Source: Agapetus fuscipes (lineage: Eukaryota; Arthropoda; Insecta; Trichoptera; Glossosomatidae). From it: DNA of 64,000 bases. The translations under genes were made by a program, and so were the position numbers. Position 1 is the stretch's first letter, and every line of letters starts with the position of its first letter. The notes below the pieces were generated by a model, which searched no databases, was not told where the DNA came from, and saw nothing but the letters and a program-made list of their open reading frames with translations. Shown piece by piece: positions 10,687-22,004 of the stretch. The stretch lies in assembly GCA_951799405.1 (NCBI GenBank), contig OX637332.1:12591001-12655000 (forward strand), written 5' to 3'.

Positions 10687-10928
10687 CTATAATCTATAAT
10701 CTAAGTTGCAAGGATATATTCATTCAAAGCTCTCAGATGTATGCCCACAAACAAACACGTGTAGTTCGCGCTTACAAATGCTGATTGTGTACTTAAAAAT
10801 AAAATCCAAACCTCAAATGAACATAAGCCCTGCAACTCTTGCCGACATTCCCTGAAACAGGGGTGACATTGGCAAAGTGAACCATTTTTTACAGTATGGG
10901 TGGTCAACCTCATACCAACCTATAACTC
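10687..10928 (-). repeat. RTE 3' unit (subfamily A)
   Basis: Complete copy from TCTATAATCTATAATCTAAG to CATACCAACCTATAACTCAT. It closely matches the unit downstream of the 1330 RTE. Confidence 0.8.
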
Positions 10929-11104
10929 ATCATACAAAAAATCCAAATTCTGTCTATAGGTAACCTTCCAACTGTCAACAGGTGTGTCATCTAATTGGAA
11001 AAAATCCATATAAATGCCAAACTGGGTATTTTCTAAACGTGCCAACAAAAGAGAGTAAATGTGCTTTAGAACATGGAATAATATTTCACTTCAATTTTCA
11101 CTTT

Positions 11105-11675
11105 CAACTTTCGTAGATCTTGAGAAAGCCTTCGACTCGGTGGATAGAAGTATGATGTGGTGTGTGCTAGAGAAGTATGGTGTAAACAAAGCACTTTTGA
11201 ATGCGATACGCACCATCTATGTAAATAGCAGGGCGTGTGTCAGGGTGGATGGAGAATACAGCGAGTATTTTAATGTGTACAAAGGTGTGAGACAGGGTTG
11301 CATAATGAGCCCATGGTTATTCAATATAATCATGGATCATTGTGTTAAACAAGCGAATCTGGAAGGACATGGCATACAAATTGGAGAGAGAAAAGTCGGA
11401 GTTCTGCTTTATGCTGATGACGCAGTATTGATTGCTGATTCAGCAGCGGAACTCCAGACAATGCTCTCTAGTTTGAACCATGCTCTGTGTGCAAGCAAGT
11501 TGAAAATTAATGCAAGTAAGACGAAAGTACTGATTTTTGACAGAAGGGATGAAACTGAAGAATGCACGTTCATGTTGAATGGTACGAAAGTTGAAATTGT
11601 GGATGAATTTAGATACTTAATATGGGAAGTATGTTTAAAAATAATGGAAAGATGACAAGAGAACTTGAGAATAGG
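11105..11675 (+). pseudogene. RTE family 2 reverse transcriptase, 5' half
   Basis: Reads FVDLEKAFDSVDRSMMW (motif A), YKGVRQGCIMSPWLFN (motif B), LLYADDAVLIADS (motif C) and INASKTKVLIFDRRDE. It is clearly related to, but diverged from, the 28418 family. It starts within motif A (5'-truncated). An indel near 11618 shifts the frame after DEFRYL, so the GSMFKNNGKMTRELENRV part lies in another frame. It is interrupted at 11676 by the hAT-like transposon and resumes at 14231. Confidence 0.8.
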
Positions 11676-14230
11676 GTGTGCACTAAGGTGGATCGAAATC
11701 GTTTTTTTGGGAATTTCGATTTTGCGTTTGGCCAAAAGCTGCTCTATATCAATACAAACAATAAATTGTACCACCATTAGGTCGAAATATTTGATCTTAT
11801 ACTGCCCCAAAGCCTCGAAAAGTTAATAAAAATCATAAAAACTGCTATATACTTTTTGTTTATTAAGAAAAAAATAATTGTAGTAAAATGAAGTTTAAAT
11901 TTAAGCACAAAGCATGATTTTCTATAAATGATAGAAAAAAGACCCTTTAATGGCAAAAAAAATGAAAAAATGGCAATCAACAGAAGTCTAGAAAATAGTG
12001 ATTTTAAGAGAATTGGTAATTTTTCTTTAAATTGAAAAAAGGCATTATTTGTCGCAATTCCAGGTTTCTTTTAATGAATTCATCTCTTCTAATAAGACCG
12101 CAAACAGCAGCTGAAGTTTTTCTAACAATTTTTACTAATCTTTCAGTGGCAAACGTGTAGAAAGGAAAATGGAAATGGCTTGAGATTAGTTCGTCAACAA
12201 GCGGTGGATTTTCTTAACAACGTGATGTTAATTCACCGTTCATAAATTTTATAACAGGCGGCTTGGCCACATTATTTTCGTGCCAGTTTATAAGGTTTTT
12301 TATAATTGTTTGCATCAAAATCAAGTTTTGGCCGATCGTAGTTCGAATTCTCAAAATTATTTCCTGTCGCGTTTCAATATTCTTCACAAGGCTAGAACTC
12401 ATAAAAAGGCAAAGCAAGTAAGATGTTTTTTTATATGATTGTAATATCCATTTCTCTGTATCACAGTATGTAGTATCTGCTTTAAATTATCTGTCAAATA
12501 TCGCGACATTTAGATTGTCTTGTGTAAGTGTCTAGCACCATTAATGCAATGTGGTTAGTTTTGATGTAAGACCACATAAGAGCGTCCACTTTCATTATAT
12601 TATTGATAATATTAACAGCTTGTCAGATGGTTAAAAAAAAAACATAAAGCCGTAGTATTCTGTGAGCCATCTTGAATGCACTAGTTTTCCAGTGTTTCTT
12701 TTTAATAAGCTTTGAGAACAATATCCAGACTTTATAGTTATTCTTCGTTCAATAGGTAGATCTTCAATAGGTAGATCACATTGGATAGTTAGAATCGAGA
12801 CTATTGGAAGCTCTTCACAACTTTTTAATACCTTTTCTATGGGTCCAGAGTAACTTCTTAGTCCAATTGTACAACCATCAATATATTCAAATAATTGGCG
12901 CGGCAGTTCGTTGGCATGGAGTTGACAAATACACCACTGCAGCAGTTTTACTAGATATTTTAAGTTTTTTGGAATGAATTTACCAATTCCATCTGTATTA
13001 ACAATAGTTCTATCACGTCCGATTACAGCAAAAAGGATGACATTGATATCTTTACTGATTAAAATATCCATAATTTTTCTTGTTATTATTGCTGCTTTTT
13101 CAGTGCTTAAAGAAATATGACCAATGTAATGTAACCTTGCGTCCTTAAGTAAATCCTCCTCCTCTTTAATTATAATTATATTTCTCTTATGATTCACCAT
13201 ATTAAAGGTTTTATTTTTACGTCTATCAAAGTATAAACCCAAATCTTAGTAATCAGAATCAATGGTCACACCGCTGAACTTAATTCTCTGCTTTTCACGG
13301 GCTCTTCTAATTTTATTTTGATCGAAAACTTTGGATGAATTGTGGTCTGAAATAATACCAACGCTTTGTTGCCAAAACAAGAGCAGCTTCAGCCTTATTG
13401 GAAATGCCAAATTTATCCACAGGTTTTTCCAGTATGCCAAGGTCAATATTTTTTAATGAATATGAATACTAAATTTGAGGTAGCGGTCTCTGAAGTGCTA
13501 GTTTTACTATTACTGTTGAGACTGGTTGTTGAGAGACATCAGTTGATAGGTCAGACAGATTTGGCAATGAACTTGTAGCTTTTTCTTTGTATGGTTAATA
13601 TTTCTGTTTCCGGTTCAGCTTTTTTTTTTAATCACGCAGCAGTTTTCAAATCAGCACTCCTTATGATCATTTATCTTTTGGTTCTTTGATCAATCAGAAT
13701 ATTTTTCAGTTATCGGTACTTTAAGATGTTTTGCATAGTTAAATGAAGCCAATCTGTTGCATTAACACGCTGATATATTAAAAATACACTTAAGATCTCT
13801 CGTAAATTTGTATGTGCAAAAAATATGAGTAGCGTACAACTATAGTTACATCTCTGAGAGCACCGAATTGGTGACGCACGCGCGTCTGCGCGGAGTAACA
13901 AAGTTAGGGGGTGCCTCCACCCATCCCTCTCAAATTACAAGATACCAAACACGTAATGATAACTATTTCATTCATTTTAAAGAAACAAAATTATATTTCG
14001 TTTGATTTTATCTAATACTTGATTCTTAAACACAGGGGTAAAAATGAGTAGTTTTATGTATTTTTGTAATTTTTCTGATGACTTGGGGCAGTATAATAAA
14101 TTAATATTTTGATAAGATTTTTTTTTATATCAGATACTCACCCCATAGAGCAACTGTTCTGCATAACGCAATTACGAAAAAATGATTTTTATTTTTTTCC
14201 ATACATACAGCGATCCACCCTAGTGTGCAC
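11676..14230. mobile_element. hAT-like DNA transposon with 8-bp target duplication
   Basis: The element itself is 11684-14222 (2,539 bp). Its ends are TAAGGTGGATCG and CGATCCACCCTA, 11 of 12 complementary. It is flanked by the perfect direct repeat GTGTGCAC (11676-11683 and 14223-14230), the 8-bp duplication expected of hAT elements. Removing it rejoins the two halves of the RTE family 2 copy. The transposase remnant is on the minus strand. It was inserted after the RTE copy. Confidence 0.8.
12631..13446 (-). pseudogene. transposase remnant inside the hAT-like element
   Basis: Two frames (13446-13246 and 13245-12631) are in phase, separated by one TAA at 13248-13246, so this is a single ORF with an in-frame stop. 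Readable blocks are KIRRAREKQRIKF, VIGRDRTIVNTDGIGKFIP, LLQWCICQLHANELPRQLF and CTIGLRSYSGPIEKV. I recall similar blocks (DRT.VNT, C.LHANELP, SGPI.K) in uncharacterised arthropod transposon proteins. The C-CQLHANELP element resembles the C..H..NL region of hAT transposases, but that is a family-level inference. A further minus frame at 12417-12214 may be a downstream piece. Not functional. Confidence 0.6.
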
Positions 14231-14815
14231 TGTGCAAGGGAAAGCAAGTGGTCAGTGCAATAGGAAGAATAGCAAAGAACAAGCGATTGACGATGGATCT
14301 GAGAATGGCGGTACACAATGGCATATTGTTACCGACTTTGATGTATGGAAGTGAAGCATGGACAGTGAATGATAGCGAAATGAGTAAAGTATGTACGGTG
14401 GAAATGAAGCATTTGAGAAGTATGACAGGAAAAACTTTGAGGGATAGAGTTAGGAATGAATGGGTAAAAAAAGAATGTAATTTGAAAGAGGATGTGGAAG
14501 TTAAAGTACAAAAGAATGTGATGAGATGGTTTGGGTATGTTTGTATTTTGAGGTAAGTATGTATACAAAGAAAGTGTGAAAGGAAAAAGAGGGAAGGGAC
14601 GACCGAGAAAAGTATGGAGTGATCAGATTGAGGAGATTGTGAAAGAATGGGATATACAAAGTGAGCGTAAAAGAAGAAAATGCATGAAAAAGGTGATGGA
14701 TATGAAGGAATTGAAAGAGGTATGTCAGGATAGGAAAAAATGGAGGCAACTCTGCAGAGGCTCTGGCCACCCCTAGCGGAATGGCGACAGAGTTACAGTT
14801 ACAGTAACAGTTCAA
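14231..14815 (+). pseudogene. RTE family 2, 3' half and terminal repeat
   Basis: Continues the 11105 copy: SAIGRIAKNKRLTMDLRMAV, MYGSEAWTVNDSEMSKV, VMRWFGYV, then after a frameshift near 14550 GKRGKGRPRKVWSDQIEEIV and DRKKWRQLC. The stop at 14774-14776 is followed by GTTACAGTTACAGTAACAG, a short tandem repeat that marks this family's 3' end. Frameshifted and dead. Confidence 0.8.
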
Positions 14816-15324
14816 TCACTATTCTATTTGATAACGTTGATAAAATTTATTTTTCGTTGGTCAAAATATTTTGTTCACGAAAGTGACAGACATGTCTAGA
14901 ACTAGTGATGTTTAAATATAAAGGTACTTGCTTCTTCAAGTATGTAACTTCTATGCTCGCGGTAATAGATACGTCTTGTGAAAATCATCCCGTACATAAT
15001 GAGGAGGGAACATTTTTGAATTCGGAATTTATTAGATATTTTCATACTTTCAACAACCCTAGTAAGAAACACGTTACCCATAGTGACTTCATAGGTTTCC
15101 TTGGTGATATGTACATAGATTGAAGACGGAGTAGAGACACTTTGCTTACATAGCAAATAACAAAGCATTTCATATGTCGTAAGCGAGACAGCACTTTTAA
15201 CAGTGTATGGTGTCAAAGACGTTGCATCTTGTCAATTGGTACTAAATCACATATGGATATCATTATCATTTATGGATATATCACATATGGATATCATAAT
15301 CATTATATAGAGGGTTTGTGACCT
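14816..15324. other. AT-rich stretch, no feature recognised
   Basis: It contains a local reiteration of CATATGGATATCAT around 15247-15297 and nothing else that I can name. Confidence 0.4.
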
Positions 15325-15505
15325 CCATGGGTTCAACAGATGCTATTGGGTAATTATTAATTAATAATTCATTATTATAAACCACAGATCACGGAATATA
15401 ATATAATAAACAATAATGAGTTATTAATTGAGGATATTAATACCTGTTTCTGGCCAGGCAGAATAGGTTGGTGAATTGCATTCCTCTTCCCAAATATTTT
15501 GAAAA
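15325..15505 (+). repeat. SINE family 1 body and tail
   Basis: GGTTCAACAGATGCTATTGG through TTGGTGAATTGCATTCCTC. The tRNA head is missing and there is a small internal insertion. Confidence 0.65.
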
Positions 15506-16630
15506 AAAAAATTGCATTAAAATTATAACTTTAAGGTGTGATAATTTTTCTATTTTCTACTACTATTTTCGTGAGCATTAATGTAACGCGCAATTTCAGG
15601 CTTAATAATACATATACAAAATCTGTTAAAATCTTTTGGTAGGTACTGAAAATCCAACCTCGTTTTATTTCTCCCACAAAAACGTGTATATTTTTTAGAA
15701 TTTAAGCTTGAAAGCAGTAAGAGGTTTTAAAAAAATGATTTCTTCATATTCTGGCAGTGTTTCACGAGGGGCACGCGCCGCGTAATAATAACACAATTGA
15801 CTTTACGAAATTCTCAACTATAACGCCGCAGCCTCAGTTATGAACATTTGAATGAATGAAAATAAAATCTAGACCAGTGGCGCCCAACCGTTAGCTTTCG
15901 CCACCTCCATTTTAGGATGTCCTAGCGATGAACTGGTTAGAAGCTTTCGAAATATGGGTGCACTTAGGGTGCTATGTAAGTTCCTTGGACAGACATAGTC
16001 AGCAACATAAGTTTACAATAATAATAACTGCACAGTTAAAATGTATTAATCGGATATTAGATGAACCGTTATAAGAGAACTTACATTACTCTCGACGTTT
16101 CTTTAGCGATGTAGCTAACGTTTTCAGGAGACACCCTCTCTGCACGACGACTGAGGATAAACTCAGTTGTGTCAAACGGCTGTAATTCCAAATTAAACCT
16201 AACCAGCAACATAAGTGTTCTTCAACTGCCTTAGCTGTGTGACAATATAGGTTTCACTTGCAAAATGCGATATAAAAGCGCTAGAATGTGTTGACGTTAA
16301 GGTTTTACAAGTATATATACTTGAGCAGGGATTTAAACTAAACTTCGAGAATCAAAATCGAGCCCCTCGTGAGCCACTTCAATTTCACATACAAGAGTTC
16401 GTTTATTTACACAGTGATTTTTTTTTATGACAAGTATGAAAAAAAACATTTATTTTTATTTTCATATTAATTACTTGAGGTAATAAAAATAATCAATGTG
16501 AAAACAAGAACTGTGTTTTTTAATACACAAAATTATACTTCGAAAAATAAATCGATAAAAATAAATGAAAATGGTTTTCCTTCACAGCATTAGTGCAAAA
16601 AAACATTTAAAATATGAATTAGAATTAGTA
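15506..16630. other. unrecognised stretch
   Basis: Mixed-composition sequence without a coding frame of note and without a repeat that I could match elsewhere in the window. Confidence 0.4.
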
Positions 16631-17421
16631 AAATTGCAAACAATGCTCTCTAAATTGAATGAAGCTTTGTTAGGTAACCATCTGAAGTTGAATGCAAGTA
16701 AGACGAAAGTATTGATTTTTGAAAGAGATGATGAAAGTATGAATTATGAATTTAAAATTAATGGAATGAATGTTGATGTCGTAAATGAGTTTGTATACCT
16801 GGGAAGTAAGTTTGAAAAAGATGGAAGAATGACCGGTGAATTTGAAAGAAGAGTAATGAAGGGCAGGTGTGTACTGGGTGCCACAGCTTGTATCGCCAAA
16901 AATCAAAACATATCTAAAAATGCTCGATTGGCGGTACGCAGTGGCATACTTTTACCCACCTTGATGTATGGAAGCGAGGCCTGGACGGTGAATGAAAGTG
17001 AAATTAGTAAAGTCCATACAGTGGAAATGGACTACTTAAGAGTATGATTGGGAAAAAACAGAGTGAGAGGGTGAGGAATGATTTTGTAAGAGAAGAATGT
17101 GGTGCAAGAGAAAGTGTGAAAGTGAAGATTAAAAGAAGTTTGTTAAGATGGTTTGGGCATATGGAGAGAATGAATGAGGAAAGACTGACGAAGAAAGTAT
17201 ATGTTGGTAGAATAGATGGATGTCGTGGTAGAGGAAGACCGAGAAAGGTATGGATGGACCAAATATCCGAAATTGCGAATGAATGGAATATCCAGAGTCA
17301 TAATAAAAGAAGAGCTTGTATGAAGAAGGTTATGACTCTGGAGGAAATGAAAGAAGTATGTAAGGATAGAAAGAAATGGCGGTTGATCTGTGATGTTGGC
17401 GGCTGGGGTTTGGTAAAGTAA
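16631..17421 (+). pseudogene. RTE subfamily B copy with one frameshift
   Basis: Homology starts at LQTMLSKLNEALLGNHLKLN, just after motif C, so no catalytic motif remains. It reads to EMDYLR, where one base is missing near 17041 (AAGAGTATG instead of AAGAAGTATG), and continues in the next frame as MIGKKQSERVRND to the end of the protein. Upstream residues of the open frame are unrelated. Nearly identical to the copy at 6757. Confidence 0.85.
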
Positions 17422-17509
17422 AATTGGTTTTATGATTTAGTTTTTTATGTCCATGTATATATTGTTATTTATTGATTTAAAAAAAATGTAATTTGTCATG
17501 TATGTTCCT

Positions 17510-17755
17510 TGACTTATAGGTTGTTATGCGGCTGACCACCCATACTGTAAAAAAATGGTTCACTTTGCCAATGTCACCCCTGTTTCAGGGAAGGACGGCA
17601 AGAGTTGCAAGGCTTATGTTAATTTGAGATTGGGTTTTTATATTGTAGGTCCACATGCGGCATGTGTTAGCGCGAAATTATACATATCTGCTTGTGGGAA
17701 TGCATTTAATATAAATCTTAAATGATATATTTCTTTGCAGCTTAGATTAGATAAG
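17510..17755 (+). repeat. RTE 3' unit (subfamily B)
   Basis: Terminal unit of the 16631 RTE, with CACATGCGGCATGTGTTAGC and TTTGCAGCTTAGATTAGATA. Confidence 0.8.
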
Positions 17756-17781
17756 ATAATAATTCTAAATGTTTGCTGACT

Positions 17782-18030
17782 TAAAGGTTGGTATGAGGCT
17801 GACCCCCCATACTGTAAAAAATAGTTCACTTTGCCAATGTCACCCCTGTGTTAGAGAAGGTCGGCAAAAGTTGTAGGGTGTATGCTCATTTGAGATTTGG
17901 ATTTTATTTGTAAGTAGGTACACATTCAGCATTTGAAAGCGCAAATTACACGTGTTTGTGGGCATGCATTGGATATGAGCTTTAAATGTAAATATGCCTT
18001 TACAACTTAGATTATATTATATATTATTAT
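17782..18030 (+). repeat. RTE 3' unit (subfamily A), tandem to the previous one
   Basis: Begins TGACTTAAAGGTTGGTATGA and ends TACAACTTAGATTATATTAT. It sits 30 bp downstream of a subfamily B unit in the same orientation. Confidence 0.75.
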
Positions 18031-18344
18031 AGTTTATCATTCAAGTTAAATTGTATGTATAGATTTCACATCCCTTATAGCTGATATGTCTGTGTGGGAT
18101 GCTCACCATTGAGCCCTTGGCGCGGATTTGGTTGGACTACACTGATCTAGACGCTTTTTTATGTCCCGAAAGCCGGCGCAGATCGTGTCTCCTGCTGCGA
18201 GACGTGACTTGAACCCGCAAGCCCGCGGAACAAAGGTGCACGGAGAGCCGTGTTTTTATTACGAGTGTGCTGCGTGGTAATTTATTTTTAAGCGCATTAT
18301 TTCTGGGGTCATTGCAAGGGAGCCCTAAAGAGATAATATCCACA

Positions 18345-18978
18345 TCAGGGTGATGTGTTTTATAAGTCGGCGGCTACGTGACCGGATACAAGAGGCGCGC
18401 CGAGGTGCGACGTCTGCGGGGGCAATCTATAGCGAGGTGATCTTATGTAACGCCACTAAGCTGTATTGTAATTGTAATTGTAATAATAATAGAAACGTGT
18501 TCATGAAATATAATGAATTTTGTCTAGAATTTCAGTGTGTAGGTATTAGTGAGTGGGAAAAATTAAAATTATAATTAAAAATATTGGCATGTTCAAGTGA
18601 ATGTAAGGCTGATTTGATATATGTAATTCTGTTTTTATCTCTTATTGTTTGGTGTCATTACGGTTATCATGATTATTTTAATAGGTTTTTATATTTTATA
18701 TTTTGTGTTTGAAAAAAAAGAATGAAAATGTTTTACTATCATTAGTATTTATATTTGTATTCTTTTTTTTATTTTAATACTTATATTTAATGTCAACATT
18801 GTATGAAAAAATATCTTACTGTCATTAGTATTTATATTTATATTCTTTTTTTATATTCTTTTTATTTTTAATACTTATATTTAATGTCAACATTGTAATT
18901 GGGAAGGTACAACATCAATTGTATATATTTTTATTATTGTTTTATATATTTTAATGTATTTTCCTGTTTTGTTGAATA

Positions 18979-19012
<34 letters not shown>
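18345..19012 (+). mobile_element. poly(A)-tailed retroelement 3' fragment
   Basis: A GC-rich start (18350-18450) is followed by TTGTAATTGTAATTGTAATA, a long AT-rich 3'-UTR-like stretch containing a duplicated block (CTTACTGTCATTAGTATTTA occurs in two related forms), and a poly(A) of about 34 at 18979-19012. This is the layout of a LINE 3' end or a processed copy. I could not identify the encoded protein. The poly(A) abuts a SINE family 3 end. Confidence 0.45.
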
Positions 19013-19016
<4 letters not shown>

Positions 19017-19215
19017 CACATATAGTGTAACGTCTTGCCGCGTTATCCTCTAAGGGTTTCAAATGGAGCGAGTGCAACCTAATTATTTTTGAACGTTAGG
19101 GGGCCGGCCTTACGCCAACCACTTCACTTGATAAGCGGGTTTCCCAGATCCCGAGGGGGGCTATGAGAACTTGGTTCTCTTTTACCAATACCCCCCCAGT
19201 CGCTGGAAACGGCGG
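19013..19215 (-). repeat. SINE family 3, partial
   Basis: AGCTACACATATAGTGTAAC through GGGGGCCGGCCTTACGCCAA to the C-rich middle. The tRNA head is missing. Confidence 0.7.
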
Positions 19216-20040
19216 CAGGAGTTTAGAATTGTATGTCCCTGTGAAGTAAAGCTTATTTTGAATGTGCGCATGCAACATGTATAAGCGCAAGCTCACATGT
19301 GCCTGCTTTTAAGGTTATGCATTAAATATTAGCCTTAAATGTCAATATATCTTTATAGATTATAGACGGATTTTGAAAACTTTTTAAAAATAGAATAATA
19401 TATTTTGTAATAAGAACTTTAATATACCTATTAGCGCCGTAATATTAGGTACTTCAGTAAAATGGATATCCCTCCATGCTCTTGATAACATTTCCCATTC
19501 TCAAGTACATTTCATATTTTTTTTGTTAAGATGAGAAATTATTTTCATTAACTGTGACTTAAAACTGTGCTGTATAAAAGACGTTATTTTTAGATCAAGG
19601 GATTTTCATTAATGAAAAAAAAAGGGCTCAACATCAATTTTTTCTTTCTTTTTTTACAATTGAAAATTGTAATGTGAATGAAATTTCTTCAAACATGAGG
19701 TCGGTTGTCTTTGTAGCACGGCATGGTGGTAGAAAAATTTCGTTATTGGATGGGGACCAAACCCGTCGTTTGGCACTTGTAGTCTATGCCTCCCTGGTGA
19801 CTGATGTAATACGTGACGAGCTGGTGAAATCTCTTCAAACCATATTACAAAACACATCCCAGCTTTATACAACTATTCTTTGAAGTATTTCCAGGCTGCA
19901 GACTCAAAAGTATGAATAAAAAGCACCGCACAGTCGATTCAGTGCTAGTTCATTTGTGGAAACTATAAAAGATCAATGAAAATATAACGACTCGCAAGTA
20001 ATAAATACTTACTTGGATAAAAATGATAGTTAGACAATAC
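19216..20040. other. AT-rich stretch; degenerate RTE 3' unit at 19225-19370
   Basis: A weak 3' unit match (GCATGCAACATGTATAAGCG and TGCCTGCTTTTAAGGTTATG) lies right after the SINE. The remainder shows no recognised feature. Confidence 0.4.
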
Positions 20041-20041
20041 T

Positions 20042-20273
20042 AAGGGCCTGTTCCACCAACCTCCAATCAATATTTGATTAACACATCAAATGTAATGGAT
20101 GAACTCTGGTAAAGACCTCGGTTAAATATTTCTCGGAATGTAATGGAATTTGAACAGGAATGATGATGTACATCAGCTGGTTTATGAAAATGCAACCAAT
20201 TTTTTTATTAGATGCGAAAAATCACACGTAGTTTTTATTTTTGTCTGATCGTAGTTTGGTGCAACAGGCCCTT
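20042..20273. mobile_element. MITE with GGGCCTGTTNCACCAA ends
   Basis: Ends AAGGGCCTGTTCCACCAAC and (rc) AAGGGCCTGTTGCACCAAA, about 232 bp long and non-coding. The GGGCCTGTT end and a possible 3-bp TAA/TTA site hint at PIF/Harbinger, but the duplication is not clear. Confidence 0.6.
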
Positions 20274-20446
20274 ACTGACTCAAAAAGATAATTAATAAAT
20301 ATCAGTGCTATTCGAAAAACATTTTTTCCTTAGCTGATCTACGGGTTATCGATTTTTGTATTGGAAAACTCATTGTAGGCTGCGGATGAACCATGGCTTT
20401 GCTGTTTGAGAAAAATATCATACACTTTTTTTTGAAATTGTTAAAT

Positions 20447-20575
20447 CCAAAACACAAGCTATGCTTACTTTGGGGAGTATTTATTGTAATTAGATTTTTA
20501 AAATTTATTTTTATTGTAATACTTTGTACATATTGATAAAAAACAATAAAGACCTTATGATTATGATATGATTAT
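20447..20575 (+). mobile_element. LINE 3' tail with hairpin and polyadenylation signal
   Basis: CAAAACACAAGCTATGCTTA then CTTTGGGGAGTATTTATTG, ending AACAATAAAGACCTTATGAT with a short tandem TGATTATGA. Nearly identical to 27940-28065. It resembles Jockey/CR1-type 3' ends by structure only. Confidence 0.55.
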
Positions 20576-21720
20576 GATTAATATTAATAATATTACATTA
20601 ATATCATTAAGATGGTTCCTTGGTATAAAGGTAAATATTTATTGCAATTTTCTTCACCTTGACATTTGTATCTGTTAAACCGTGAAAACAAATAAAAACT
20701 GCATTGTAATTCCTTATTAGTGTTAATAGTGTGGTGTTCTTTTAATACATTTACATCGATTACAAAGCCAAGATTTTTAGGGTATTACGTCGAAATTCAT
20801 ACCAATGCCCCTCTTCTTCGTCCTTGTCCCCGCGACGTTGGAAATCACCTCAACAAACATTCCCCTGTTCTGTGTCGTTCGTAAAAGCTCCTTCACATTT
20901 CAGATGCCGGTCGACTCCCTAATATTCCTGAGCCAGGATGTCTGTCTCCTACCGGGTCCTCATCGTCCGTCAATTTTTCCCATCAATATATTTTAAAGAA
21001 GGCGCTATTTTTTCCGGCGCAGTATCTGCTCCAGATATGAAATCTTCCGAATTTTCACACTTGACAACAGCTTCTGACAATTTCATCTCGCCTCAGAACT
21101 TCCGCGTTGGTTACCACGTATGTCCAGGAATTTTTCAGTATTGGGCCTCGAATCGTCACATGCGACTCCTTCAGGGATAATGCAGAAAAAAGTTAAAAAA
21201 GTGCAGTATACATGTAGTTTAGTTGCGTTTTATTTTTGGTGATAGAGCAACATTCCTTTAGCGATATTTTTAATCGATGAATTTTTTTTTAAAATAAACT
21301 ATTTGGTATGGAACGCTGGGCGTAAGGAACCTAATAGCACTATAAACTTTCAACGCATTAATACGTAGTTATAATGTTTTTCCTAAATCAAAAAAACGCT
21401 CGTTTCCACATAAGTAATTTTTGAACTTGGATGGTTTGTAAGAGCTAAGAGAAATGGGATATCACTTCCACTCGAATAGGGCGTTTTTCTTACAAGGGAC
21501 TTAACTTGTAGAACCATAGATTAAAGGGTAATGAATGAAGTAGGAAGCAGTCAATAGAATGGGATTGGAATGTTTGTTTTTGCACGGCACGGTAACATTG
21601 TCACGGCACCTCCATTTAGATCAGAGGTTCACAAAATGATCCTTAAATTTTCTTAGGCGTCTATTTCGACAAGTTGAGAGTAAGCAGAAAAAAAAAGTTC
21701 CGTGAGAGGCCTACACGAGT
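20576..21720. other. AT-rich stretch, no feature recognised
   Basis: The short frames at 20805-21180 have no recognisable motif and I do not call them genes. Confidence 0.4.
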
Positions 21721-21794
21721 AGATCTCACATAGCTACATTTTTTATTAATTATAAAACACACTGTTTCAATTCACTTATTATTTATTTTAAATA

Positions 21795-21832
21795 TGCCAA
21801 ACGCTTTCGCCTAAAAAGGCATCCTCAGGACA
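21795..21832 (-). ncRNA. hammerhead-ribozyme-like core (left arm)
   Basis: Minus strand: stem I TGTC/GGCA (one G-U), CTGAGGA, stem II GCCT-TTTT-AGGC, GAAA, two-pair stem III, then U before the predicted cut. Read by eye and not folded computationally. Confidence 0.45.
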
Positions 21833-21865
21833 ATGACAATGACCAAAGGTCATAGTCATTGTCAT

Positions 21866-21903
21866 TGTCCTGAGGATGCCTTTTTAGGCGAAAGCATTTG
21901 GCT
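21866..21903 (+). ncRNA. hammerhead-ribozyme-like core (right arm)
   Basis: Mirror copy of the left-arm core, with stem I weakened to three pairs. The two cores point outward from the palindrome centre. Confidence 0.4.
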
Positions 21904-22004
21904 TATTTAAAATAAATAATAAGTGAATTGAAACAGTGTGTTTTTTAATTAATATACAATGGACTTTCACTGTGTAAACCCCCAAACCCTAAAAAATACT
22001 ACAT

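Larger units (their letters stand above)
21722..21955. mobile_element. PLE terminal palindrome without internal region
   Basis: Two arms of about 100 bp meet at GACCAAAGGTC (about 21841). Both contain CACACTGTTTCAATTCACTT and CCTAAAAAGGCATCCTCAGG in inverted order. It has the same layout as the PLE termini at 55427-56521 but no coding sequence between the arms. Confidence 0.7.

Noticed and set aside
10701..10913. 70-codon frame recurring at 2673, 30633, 52911 and 58600
   Set aside because: The recurrent peptide (MRLTTHTVKNGSLCQCHPC) comes from the RTE 3' unit, where copies lose the frame freely. It reflects repeat identity, not conserved coding.
20805..21180. Two overlapping frames of 63 and 80 codons
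   Set aside because: No motif, mutually overlapping, and no repeat or homologous copy to support either.
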